This document shows, piece by piece, positions 55,938-64,000 of a stretch of DNA of 64,000 bases; the first letter of the stretch is position 1, and each line of letters begins with the position of its first letter. Source of the stretch: Methylovulum sp. (GTDB lineage Bacteria; Pseudomonadota; Gammaproteobacteria; Methylococcales; Methylomonadaceae); contig JAQTQZ010000004.1 of assembly GCA_028712695.1 (NCBI GenBank), positions 62,001 to 126,000 on the forward strand, in the 5' to 3' direction. The notes beneath the pieces are model-generated. The model was not told the origin of the DNA. It worked only from the letters and a program-made list of their open reading frames with translations, and made no database searches. Position numbers and translations under genes: made by a program.

Positions 55938-56977
55938 TCAGCAAGTGCTGCAAACCACCCGATTACGGCCGGTATTTTTGGCCTGATAAAGGGCGGCATC
56001 GGCCTTTCCGATCAATTCTGTGCTCGATACGGCAGCATTATGAGGAATCGTAGCTACGCCAAACGACGCAGTAATTGGTATGTCTCGAATGTCAAATTGC
56101 GGGGGATGCTCTGCGACGGCTTGTCGTAATTGCTCCGCACGTTCGCAGGCCACTTCCAAGGATGTATTCGGTAAAACCAGAAAGAATTCCTCGCCGCCAT
56201 AACGGCAGGCGATATCGCTGCAACGGGCATAGTCCTTCATGATGCTAGCAAAATGCCTCAGCACTTCGTCACCCGCAAGATGTCCGTAACAATCATTGAC
56301 GGCCTTGAAATGATCAATATCGGTCATGATCACACTCACTGCTCCGCCCGTCCTTTCCGCTTGCTTAAGTTCCCGTTCCAGATTTTCAATTAAGAATAAA
56401 CGGTTGTATAGCCCAGTCAGCGGATCATGTATCGCCTGTTCCTGCAATTTAGCTTGTAATGCCATGATTTCGTGTTCGATACGCAGTTTTTCGGTGATGT
56501 CCTGCCATACGGAAATCAAGGCTGGTTTGCCATTAATGTCGACAGGCGTGCTACCGGCGATTTCGACGGTAATGATTTGTCCATTTTTGCGCCGGACATT
56601 GGCGGAAAAGGTGGTTTGCGGGAAATTGCCGTCCACGTCCTGTTCGCCGAACTTGCTAACCAAGGTCTGATCGTTTTCCGAAGTGATGTCCATAGGGCCA
56701 GTTGCAGGATTTCTTCGATGCCATAGCCAATGATTTCGGCAAATTTGGGATTGGTGTAATGGAAACGGTTTTCAACCAGCAAGGTGATACCCACCATAGC
56801 AGTGGTGCAACCAACCGTCAGCACATCGCCAAACTGGCGTTTGATTGCCGATGACAATAAGGTTCTGTCATAACTGGCCGAGCAAAAGAAAATCATAAAT
56901 GCCATGTCGGGCATGCACAAATCATCATATAGCTCTTGCACAGCTTGTGCCGGTTCCTGGGCAGACGATCGGGCGTA
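55938..56977 (-). pseudogene. Frameshifted FIST(partial)-PAS-GGDEF protein
   Basis: Two minus-strand frames together encode one decayed signalling protein. The first carries a FIST-type fragment (FFCSASYDRTLLSSAIKRQF, then VLTVGCTTA), which breaks off and runs directly into a PAS segment (NRFHYTNPKFAEIIGYGIEEILQ). Near 56698 the frame must shift by one base to continue as GPMDITSENDQTL, PAC, and a full GGDEF domain with GGEEF (CRYGGEEFFLVLP). One missing base in a run of G would explain it. The missing FIST body and N-terminus indicate deletion. The GGDEF part alone (from 56693) could still be made. Confidence 0.75.
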
Positions 56978-57005
56978 TCACGTTATCCGCAGATCGCTAG
57001 GGCTA

Positions 57006-57224
57006 TCATACATGGTATGTCATAGGGCTTAATTCGATTACGGCCAACGTGTCATCTGGACAAACATATTCAAGAAGCCGGAGCCACCCAGGCTTATCCA
57101 TGAGCAAACCGGTTATTTTGTCGGAAAAGATTTTGCCACAACCCATTTTCTGCAACGCACCGGTTTGGGAAAAAAGATTCGGGCCGGTACTGCTGCATAC
57201 ATAGCCAATTCGGTGGAGGGTCAT
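57006..57224 (-). pseudogene. Truncated serine recombinase (resolvase/invertase) N-terminal fragment
   Basis: The 72-residue frame from ATG 57224 aligns with the start of Hin/Tn3-type resolvases: HRIGYVCSSTGPNLFSQTGALQ where family members have IGYVRVST..Q..AL, then GCGKIFSDKITGLLMDKPGWLRLLEY (typically DKISGAKADRPGL), then PDDTLAVIEL. It stops where LDRLGRS would be expected, so the rest of the catalytic domain and the DNA-binding domain are missing. It lies 29 bases from the broken FIST-PAS-GGDEF gene, suggesting an old insertion or deletion event there. Confidence 0.6.
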
Positions 57225-57584
57225 ATTTATAGGGACATAGTAAGTTTGCAATACATAAAGCTAGCACAGAGCATGGCTAAACACATTATAATTTCGGTAC
57301 AAGAACCAATCTGTAAAACAAGTAATCTGATTAAATTTAGTGGGTAATGGGTCGGAGGTGTTTTGTAACGGTTTACAACAACTTTACAGAGCGAATGCTT
57401 CTAAAACGTAATGGCAAATTTTACACAGCCAATGCGCGGCGCGTCCTTGGCTGATCCGTTAGACTTGATGACACCACCTTGGCCAAACCGCCAACCACCA
57501 ACCACCAACCACCAACCACCAAAAAGTTTGGGTTGCTCCTGATAAACGACAATCTATTCAAGAAAAAGTCCAAGCATTTTAGGA
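57225..57584. other. Non-coding gap with dyad and heptanucleotide repeat
   Basis: No gene is supported. The region lies upstream of the truncated recombinase and downstream of the GNAT gene. It holds a 16-bp dyad TTGTAA-CGGT-TTACAA at 57363-57378 and the tandem CCAACCA repeat at 57491-57518. It may contain old recombinase target sites. Confidence 0.4.
57491..57518. repeat. Tandem heptanucleotide repeat, four CCAACCA units
   Basis: Four perfect head-to-tail copies of CCAACCA are followed by a partial fifth (CCAA). They lie 67 bases beyond the stop of the minus-strand GNAT gene, outside any supported reading frame. Such short tandem arrays can change copy number by slippage. Confidence 0.8.
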
Positions 57585-58184
57585 TTAATGTTTGTCGGCT
57601 TCAGCCCATTCACCACCCCACCAATCCGTTAGTGAAAGTAAATCACCTTTAACGGTTAAGTCCATTCGATAACTGTCAGTTTCGCATACGCCAACCGCAC
57701 CTAGCCTGCCCAGCCAACTCCTCATAACCACATTATCGGCAAGAACGAAGCCCCTTAGTATCTCAATGCCTTTTATGCTTGCTATCCGATCCAGCACAGC
57801 AAGTAGCATAGTCCCCAACCCCCGATGTTGATAACTGTCGATAACCACTATCCCAAATTCGGCTATTGCTGGTTGATTCTGGAGACGGATAAACCGAGCT
57901 ATCCCAACGCCATAATGTTCTGCTTCATTGTGAGCAAGTGCAATCCATGCGACATGATTGTGTTGATCGATTTCTGTAAAATTATGCAATTGGGCATCGG
58001 ATAGCTTTAAGATGGGAGAAAAGAAGCGGAAGTAGCGTGATTTCATGGATAAGGCCAACATGCCTTTTTGTATTATTTCTTTATCGCCAGGCCGAACAGG
58101 CCTTAAATCGACCAACTCGCCATCCCGCAATGGTAAGGTAAATTCTTTGATATTATCGACACCGCTAAAATAATTGCGATCCAT
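57585..58184 (-). CDS. GNAT family N-acetyltransferase
   Basis: This 199-residue protein resembles the acetyltransferase domain of the Pat/PatZ protein-acetylating enzymes and related stand-alone GNATs. Segments include VDLRPVRPGDKEIIQKGMLALSMKSRYFRFF, AEFGIVVIDSYQHRGLGTMLL (acetyl-CoA-binding Q/RxxGxG/A as QHRGLG) and LADNVVMRSWLGRLGA. ATG 58184 is preferred; the open frame extends to a GTG at 58313, but that stretch lacks domain similarity. The substrate is unknown; lysine acetylation is possible. Confidence 0.8.
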   Translation of the reverse strand: MDRNYFSGVDNIKEFTLPLRDGELVDLRPVRPGDKEIIQKGMLALSMKSRYFRFFSPILKLSDAQLHNFTEIDQHNHVAWIALAHNEAEHYGVGIARFIRLQNQPAIAEFGIVVIDSYQHRGLGTMLLAVLDRIASIKGIEILRGFVLADNVVMRSWLGRLGAVGVCETDSYRMDLTVKGDLLSLTDWWGGEWAEADKH

Positions 58185-58490
58185 TTTACTATCTGATTTA
58201 GAAATTATCTTCAATAACAACGTACTGAGAGTACGCCGCACTCTATAGGAAGCTAGGCAAAGCCACAAGCCTAGATTGTAAACCTGAACTTCAAAACCAC
58301 CAACGTGCGGCACATCTTTTCAATAATCTGGATAAATCAAATAAACCTGAAAAATTACAAAAAACTAAAAACGGACTATTGGAGCAACAACATGGCGAAC
58401 AGCTGGACTTTGGAACGGTGCAAAAAACAGACTCCCTTATAGGTCGAATCTTTTTAATTATGTATCAAGCTAAAGTTTTGGGTATTTGCT

Positions 58491-58499
58491 TGTTATAAT
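58491..58499 (+). promoter_or_regulatory. dapA: Extended -10 promoter of dapA-bamC
   Basis: TGTTATAAT is a perfect extended -10 element (TGn-TATAAT) 42 bases before the dapA ATG. No good -35 is seen at 16-18 bases, as is common for extended -10 promoters. Confidence 0.6.
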
Positions 58500-58541
58500 G
58501 TTGCAGTTTTATAACTATATCAATTCTGTTCGAGAGATTTC

Positions 58542-59417
58542 ATGATTCAAGGTAGTATCGTAGCGTTAGTGACACCGATGGATGAAAGCGGTGCAGTCGA
58601 CCAGGAAAGCCTGAAAAAACTGGTTCACTTTCATATTGAACAAGGCACCGATGCGCTAGTCGCTGTCGGCACAACCGGCGAATCGGCAACGTTGGATGAA
58701 GACGAGCACTGCGCTGTCATCAAAGCGATTGTTGATTATGCCGCTGGTAAGATCCCTGTTATTGCCGGTACTGGCGCCAACTCAACCACTGAAGCCATTA
58801 ATCTGACCCGCCGGGCTAAAGAGGCCGGTGCCGATGCCTGCTTAATCGTCACACCTTACTATAATAAGCCAACCCAACAAGGCTTATATCTGCACCACAA
58901 AGCGATTAACGATGCCGTTGATATTCCACAGATTTTATACAATGTGCCAGGCCGCACCGCCTGCGACATGCTGCCGGAAACCATCGGCCGCCTGGCGCAA
59001 TTAAACAATATTGTGGGTGTTAAGGAAGCGACTGGTGATTTGTCCAGAGTCAAGCAAATCCGCGACTTAACCAGCAATGCTTTCGCGATTTATACAGGAG
59101 ACGATGCAACCAGCCGTGAATTTTGCCTGTTAGGCGGAAACGGCACAATTACCGTCACCGGCAATGTGGCGCCCAAATTGGTCCATGACATGATTAGTGC
59201 CGCGATGGCTGGCGATAACGAAACCGCGCTGGCAATTGACAGCAAATTGGCCGCATTGCATAAAATGCTATTTATCCAATCCAATCCTATTCCGGTTAAA
59301 TGGGCAGTCGCCGAAATGGGTCTGATGGGCAAAGGCATACGCTTACCCTTAACATGGTTGACCGAAGATTGTTTTGATGCCGTGCGTGCTGCGATGCGCC
59401 AAGCGGGTGTTATTTAA
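58542..59417 (+). CDS. dapA: 4-hydroxy-tetrahydrodipicolinate synthase
   Basis: DapA condenses pyruvate with aspartate semialdehyde, the first step specific to lysine and meso-diaminopimelate. The 291-residue TIM-barrel has GTTGESATLDEDEH, the tyrosine in YNVPGRTACDM, and the Schiff-base lysine in GVKEATGDLSR. Length and motifs are standard. It is followed five bases later by bamC, an arrangement conserved in gammaproteobacteria. Confidence 0.97.
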   Translation: MIQGSIVALVTPMDESGAVDQESLKKLVHFHIEQGTDALVAVGTTGESATLDEDEHCAVIKAIVDYAAGKIPVIAGTGANSTTEAINLTRRAKEAGADACLIVTPYYNKPTQQGLYLHHKAINDAVDIPQILYNVPGRTACDMLPETIGRLAQLNNIVGVKEATGDLSRVKQIRDLTSNAFAIYTGDDATSREFCLLGGNGTITVTGNVAPKLVHDMISAAMAGDNETALAIDSKLAALHKMLFIQSNPIPVKWAVAEMGLMGKGIRLPLTWLTEDCFDAVRAAMRQAGVI

Positions 59418-59422
59418 ACGCC

Positions 59423-60250
59423 ATGAAAAAAACCAACCTGCTTATAGCCCTAATTGGAACAACCGCACTGCTCAATTTGACGGCCTGTACCTATATCAAG
59501 AACCTGTTTCCTGATAAGGAAAAAGACTACCAGTTCACCACAGAAATCCCAGAACTTGTTTTACCCGCTAATTTAGGTAAAGACACCCCGTTAAAAATGC
59601 CGGTAAAGACAGTATCACCCTCGACTACTGTCGATAAGGCCGCTGCTACGTCAGCCGAAACAACAGCTGGCAGCCTTTCTGTTGATAACCCTGCCACCGA
59701 CCCAACATCAGTGACTGATAGCCAACCGGTTGAATCTGGAATCGCTATCACGGCGTTCCCGGACGAACCGTCTATTGTTGAGACACCTATCGATAATACC
59801 GATAACGCACCGGAAGCCGACGCCAAAACGCCGATAACAAAGCCTGAGCCGATCACCATTGAGCGGCTTAAAGCAGCGGATGGCAACGCCCAATTGCGCC
59901 TTGGCGAGCCATTGGATCAAGCTTGGCGTACTGTTGACAAAGCCCTAAGCCGCAAAGCAATCGAGATTACGAACCGTGACAAACAAGCAAATGCGTTCAC
60001 TGTCCAGTATGACCCGAATGAAAAACAACTTGAAGACGGTTCATTATGGGACGAAGCGCTATTCATATTCGGTGGGTTTCAAGACAATGAAAAAGAATTT
60101 TTTGTCAAGTTAATAGACAGCTCGACAGACACCAAACAACAAACCGATATTGTCATTCTCGATAAGACACAACAGCCGTCTACTGACACACGGGCGCTAA
60201 GCTTATTGGACCTTTTACAAAAAACTATCGAAACCGATTTTGCCAAATAA
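59423..60250 (+). CDS. bamC: Outer membrane assembly lipoprotein BamC
   Basis: BamC (NlpB) is a lipoprotein subunit of the BAM complex that inserts outer-membrane beta-barrels. The 275-residue precursor has a lipoprotein signal with lipobox LLNLTAC, lipidated at C22. An unstructured segment follows with FTTEIPELVLPANLGKDTPL, matching the part that binds BamD. A Thr/Ser/Pro/Asp-rich linker precedes one recognisable helix-grip domain (RLGEPLDQAWRTVDKALSRKAIEITNRDKQANAFTVQYD). The E. coli protein has two such domains, so this one appears to be a shorter form. It is translationally close to dapA. Confidence 0.88.
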   Translation: MKKTNLLIALIGTTALLNLTACTYIKNLFPDKEKDYQFTTEIPELVLPANLGKDTPLKMPVKTVSPSTTVDKAAATSAETTAGSLSVDNPATDPTSVTDSQPVESGIAITAFPDEPSIVETPIDNTDNAPEADAKTPITKPEPITIERLKAADGNAQLRLGEPLDQAWRTVDKALSRKAIEITNRDKQANAFTVQYDPNEKQLEDGSLWDEALFIFGGFQDNEKEFFVKLIDSSTDTKQQTDIVILDKTQQPSTDTRALSLLDLLQKTIETDFAK

Positions 60251-60370
60251 CGGGGCACAGGCTTTAGCGGATTATTGCCGACCATTTATAAACCCAGCGC
60301 AGCACGGCAAACCCAGTTGCAAAGCGCCGGATACAGCTAGCCCCAATTAAACACCACTCTCTTAGCCCTT

Positions 60371-63300
60371 ATGTTAAAAATCCCCGGAACCTCTGCCCTA
60401 TCCAGCTTTCGTATCAACAACCTGCTATCTAAGCTACAAGCATTAGAACCGACAATCACCGCTGTTTCAGCGCAATTTATTCATTTTATCGATACGGATG
60501 TTACGCTCGACGATGGACAGAACGACTTATTAAATAGACTGCTTGCTTATGGCTCTGGACAAACTGATTTGCAAGCTGAAGGCGAACACTTATTGGTTGT
60601 GCCCCGCCCAGGCACACAAACCCCGTGGTCAAGCAAAGCGACGGAAATTGCCCAACGTTGTGGTTTGTCAGCGGTTAAACGCATAGAACGCGGCGTAGAA
60701 TACCGGCTAGCAACCAGCGTGCCACTAACCTCTGCGGTAACAGCATTACTGCATGACCGCATGACCCAAATAGCGCTGCACGGCGACGCGACCCTTGATT
60801 TATTCACTCATCACGCACCTAAGCCGCTGCAAACCGTACCGATTGTTGAACAAGGCCGCGATGCCTTATTGCAAGCCAATACCAACTTGGGATTGGCACT
60901 GTCCGATGACGAAATAGATTATTTGACCACGGGCTTTCAATTCTTGGGCAGGAACCCTACCGACGTTGAATTGATGATGTTTGCCCAAGCCAACTCGGAA
61001 CACTGCCGCCACAAGATTTTCAACGCCAACTGGACAATTGATGGCGTCGCACAAGCCCACACCTTGTTCAGCATGATCCGTAACACTGCCGAAAAAAGCC
61101 CGGTTGGCATTTTATCGGCCTACAGTGATAATGCCGCAGTTGCCGCCGGTTCTAAAGCGCAGGTATTTATTCGCCATCCGCAATCCGGCGAATACGGCTA
61201 TGTTGAAGAAGATGCGCATTTATTGATGAAAGTTGAAACCCATAACCATCCTACCGCCATTTCCCCCTATCCGGGTGCGGCAACAGGTTCGGGCGGCGAA
61301 ATACGTGATGAAGGTGCAACGGGCCGCGGTTCGGCAACAAAAGCCGGATTAACCGGCTTTTCGGTATCGCATTTAAAAATTCCGGGCTTTGTCCAGCCAT
61401 GGGAAACGGATAATGGCAAACCGGAACGCATTGCTTCGGCACTGGATATTATGCTCGAAGGCCCGTTAGGCGGGGCTGCCTTTAATAATGAATTTGGCCG
61501 TCCCAATATCGCCGGTTATTTCCGCAGTTTTGAACAAGCGGTGCCTGGTTGCGACCATGCTTTTAGAGGCTATCACAAGCCCATCATGATAGCGGGTGGC
61601 ATGGGCAATATCCGCCCGATGTTAGTAGAAAAACACCCTATCCCAGCGGGATCGTTGATTATTATTCTCGGCGGGCCGGCAATGCTGATCGGTTTAGGCG
61701 GTGGTGCAGCCTCGTCGCAAGCTTCAGGTACAGGCTCTGAAGCGTTGGATTTTGCCTCGGTGCAACGGGAAAATCCCGAAATGGAACGCCGTTGCCAAGA
61801 AGTCATCAATCATTGCAATGCCCTAGGTGATGACACACCGATCATTTCCATCCACGATATAGGCGCGGGTGGTTTGTCGAATGCGGTGCCAGAAATTATC
61901 CATGACTGTAATCGCGGCGGCCGTTTTGAACTGCGTAACGTGCACAACGCTGATTTGGGTATGTCCCCGATGGAAATCTGGTGCAACGAAGCCCAAGAAC
62001 GCTATGTGGTCGCCATCAAACCGGAATCGTTACCGTTATTTACGGCGTTTTGCGAACGTGAACACTGCTTGTTTGCCGTCATCGGCGAGGCGACTGAAAC
62101 TGAGCATCTGTTGCTTAACGACAGCTTACTGGCTAACAAACCGATTGATATTCCCATGTCGGTGCTGTTTGGCAAACCGCCAAAAATGCACCGCACCGTC
62201 GAGCATATCACCCCAAACCTCCGGTCTTTGGATGTCACTCAAATAACGCTGGCAGACGCAGTTAAGCGGGTACTGGCATTTCCCGCCGTTGCCGACAAAA
62301 GCTTTCTGATCCATATCGGCGACCGCTCCGTCACCGGCTTGGTTGCCCGCGATCAAATGGTTGGCCCTTGGCAAGTGCCGGTCGCCGACGTTGCCGTCAC
62401 TGCCTCAGGATTTTATGCGTGCACTGGCGAGGCCATGGCAATGGGGGAGCGCGCACCGCTGGCGGTGATTAATGCACCCGCCTCTGGCCGTATCGCAATA
62501 GCCGAAGCGCTGACTAATCTGGCCGCAGCGCGTATCGACTCATTACAAAATATCAAATTGTCCGCTAACTGGATGGCGGCGGCAGGTTTTCCGGGCGAAG
62601 ACGCCGCACTATTTGACACCGTTAAGGCAGTGGGAATGGAGTTATGCCCTGCCCTTGGCATCGCAATACCGGTTGGTAAAGACTCGTTGTCAATGAAAAC
62701 TGTCTGGCAGGACCAAGATGACAACGCCGGACAAAAAACTATGACAGCGCCTTTGTCACTGATCGTGACAGCCTTTGCGCCCGTGTTGGACATCAGTAAA
62801 ACCTTGACCCCGCAATTGCGTCCCGTTGCCGATAGCGTCTTGCTGCTCATCGATTTAGGCGCCGGTAAAAACCGCTTAGGCGGCTCAGTACTGGCGCAAG
62901 TCTACGGACAACTGGGTGACGACTGCCCTGATCTGGACGACCCCACACTATTAAAAGCGTTCTTCGAAGCGGTTCAAACACTGAATCACCACAACCAAAT
63001 ACTGGCCTACCACGACCGTTCCGATGGTGGCTTGCTGGCAACGGTTGCAGAAATGCTGTTTGCTGGCCGCCAAGGCGTTGCCTTGACGTTGGACAGTTTG
63101 GGGAGTGATACTTTTGCGGCTTTATTTAACGAGGAACTGGGCGCTGTGCTGCAAGTACGTGCCGAACATTGCGAGGCGGTAATCACCTTGTTAACCCACG
63201 CAGGTTTAGTCGATTGCGTCCATAAGATTGGTCATGTCGTCAGCGGCCAGCAACTCACCGTGAGCCATGCAGACCAGATTATTTATTCCGCAAGCCGCGC

Positions 63301-64000
63301 CGAACTGCAAACAACCTGGTCTGAAGTCAGCTATCGGATGCAAGCATTGCGCGACAATCCCGAATGCGCCTTACAACAATTTGAGCGTATCGCCGATGAT
63401 AACGATCCCGGGCTGCAAGTTGCGCTAAGCTTTGCCATTAATGAAGACATAACAAAGCATCTGAATTCGGCAGAGCGGCCTAAAGTCGCCATTTTACGCG
63501 AACAAGGCGTTAACGGTCATGTCGAAATGGCAGCCGCTTTTGACCGGGCCGGATTTGCTAGCATTGATGTGCATATGAGCGATATTATTCATGGCCGCAT
63601 CAGCTTAAGCAGTTTCACAGGCTTGGTCGCCTGTGGTGGTTTCTCTTATGGTGATGTATTGGGTGCGGGCGGTGGCTGGGCAAAGTCGATTTTGTTTAAT
63701 CCCCGCGCTAGAGATGAATTCGCGGCATTTTTTGCCCGCACTGATACCTTTGGCTTGGGCGTTTGTAATGGCTGCCAAATGCTGTCAGGACTAAAAGAGA
63801 TTATTCCGGGCGCCGAACATTGGCCCCGTTTTATGCGCAACACGTCCGAACAATTTGAAGCCCGGGTGGCAATGATCCAAGTACAACCCTCCGCATCTAT
63901 TTTCTTCAAGGATATGGAAGGCTCAAAAATGCCGGTTGTGGTTGCGCATGGCGAAGGCCGCGCCGAATTTACTGTTGATCCGCAACTTGCTATCGATGCA
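60371..64000 (+). CDS. purL: Phosphoribosylformylglycinamidine synthase PurL (3' end outside window)
   Basis: PurL converts FGAR and glutamine to FGAM in purine synthesis. The frame stays open from ATG 60371 to the last base, 1210 codons with no stop. Features in order: N-terminal PurS-like domain, [14 protein letters not shown] and [28 protein letters not shown] of the first ATP-binding half, [14 protein letters not shown], and [14 protein letters not shown] plus [11 protein letters not shown] of the second half. The C-terminal glutaminase has its cysteine at residue 1132 in GVCNGCQML. About 80 residues, including the glutaminase His/Glu, lie beyond the edge. It is the large single-chain type. 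Confidence 0.96.
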   Translation, partial: MLKIPGTSALSSFRINNLLSKLQALEPTITAVSAQFIHFIDTDVTLDDGQNDLLNRLLAYGSGQTDLQAEGEHLLVVPRPGTQTPWSSKATEIAQRCGLSAVKRIERGVEYRLATSVPLTSAVTALLHDRMTQIALHGDATLDLFTHHAPKPLQTVPIVEQGRDALLQANTNLGLALSDDEIDYLTTGFQFLGRNPTDVELMMFAQANSEHCRHKIFNANWTIDGVAQAHTLFSMIRNTAEKSPVGILSAYSDNAAVAAGSKAQVFIRHPQSGEYGYVEEDAHLLMKVETHNHPTAISPYPGAATGSGGEIRDEGATGRGSATKAGLTGFSVSHLKIPGFVQPWETDNGKPERIASALDIMLEGPLGGAAFNNEFGRPNIAGYFRSFEQAVPGCDHAFRGYHKPIMIAGGMGNIRPMLVEKHPIPAGSLIIILGGPAMLIGLGGGAASSQASGTGSEALDFASVQRENPEMERRCQEVINHCNALGDDTPIISIHDIGAGGLSNAVPEIIHDCNRGGRFELRNVHNADLGMSPMEIWCNEAQERYVVAIKPESLPLFTAFCEREHCLFAVIGEATETEHLLLNDSLLANKPIDIPMSVLFGKPPKMHRTVEHITPNLRSLDVTQITLADAVKRVLAFPAVADKSFLIHIGDRSVTGLVARDQMVGPWQVPVADVAVTASGFYACTGEAMAMGERAPLAVINAPASGRIAIAEALTNLAAARIDSLQNIKLSANWMAAAGFPGEDAALFDTVKAVGMELCPALGIAIPVGKDSLSMKTVWQDQDDNAGQKTMTAPLSLIVTAFAPVLDISKTLTPQLRPVADSVLLLIDLGAGKNRLGGSVLAQVYGQLGDDCPDLDDPTLLKAFFEAVQTLNHHNQILAYHDRSDGGLLATVAEMLFAGRQGVALTLDSLGSDTFAALFNEELGAVLQVRAEHCEAVITLLTHAGLVDCVHKIGHVVSGQQLTVSHADQIIYSASRAELQTTWSEVSYRMQALRDNPECALQQFERIADDNDPGLQVALSFAINEDITKHLNSAERPKVAILREQGVNGHVEMAAAFDRAGFASIDVHMSDIIHGRISLSSFTGLVACGGFSYGDVLGAGGGWAKSILFNPRARDEFAAFFARTDTFGLGVCNGCQMLSGLKEIIPGAEHWPRFMRNTSEQFEARVAMIQVQPSASIFFKDMEGSKMPVVVAHGEGRAEFTVDPQLAIDA

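Overview
The window looks like chromosomal DNA of a Gram-negative gammaproteobacterium. Supporting genes are lptD-surA, amgK-murU, bamC directly after dapA, pilS-pilR, rapA, a yadGH-type ABC exporter, rpoZ-spoT, and an aryl-polyene/xanthomonadin-like pigment operon. The mix resembles Methylococcales-type methanotrophs, but no methane-oxidation gene or rRNA lies in the window, so that placement is only an inference. No tRNA, rRNA, CRISPR array or complete insertion sequence was found.

Layout. 1-7.4 kb is an accessory block: a HicB/HicA-like toxin-antitoxin pair, a 3-hydroxyisobutyrate-dehydrogenase-family enzyme, three AT-rich glycosyltransferase genes, and a type II restriction-modification unit (MerR-HTH cytosine methylase, Vsr endonuclease, Eco47II-like nuclease). 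7.4-16.3 kb holds RNase D, an orphan DbpA-type RNA-binding domain protein, surA and lptD on the minus strand. Divergent from lptD are amgK-murU (peptidoglycan recycling) and a dodecin. 16.5-29.7 kb is housekeeping: typA, rimK, a thioredoxin-like protein, pgk, rpoZ-spoT, sucCD and pilSR. A frameshifted small secreted Cys/His-rich gene and a clear sucCD terminator lie between spoT and sucD.

29.7-35.9 kb is accessory and signalling: a membrane-anchored unknown, a long AT-rich gap with a MITE-like inverted repeat, an unknown secreted protein, and an overlapping pair of an ODP-like metallo-beta-lactamase-fold protein with a PAS4-GGDEF-EAL c-di-GMP protein. 35.9-45.2 kb is a tightly overlapped eleven-gene minus-strand operon for an aryl-polyene-like lipid pigment: ketosynthase-like protein, two acyltransferases, two ACPs, COG4648 membrane protein, AMP-ligase/dehydratase fusion, glycosyltransferase, aromatic ammonia-lyase, thioesterase and CrtI-like oxidoreductase. 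Active ketosynthases, ketoreductase, LolA and MMPL exporter are not in the window.

45.3-55.8 kb holds rapA, the yadGH pair, ppx with an unknown membrane-anchored partner, and miaA-mutL. 55.9-57.6 kb is a decayed patch: a frameshifted FIST-PAS-GGDEF remnant, a truncated serine recombinase and a heptanucleotide tandem repeat. 57.6-64 kb holds a GNAT acetyltransferase, dapA-bamC, and purL running off the right edge.
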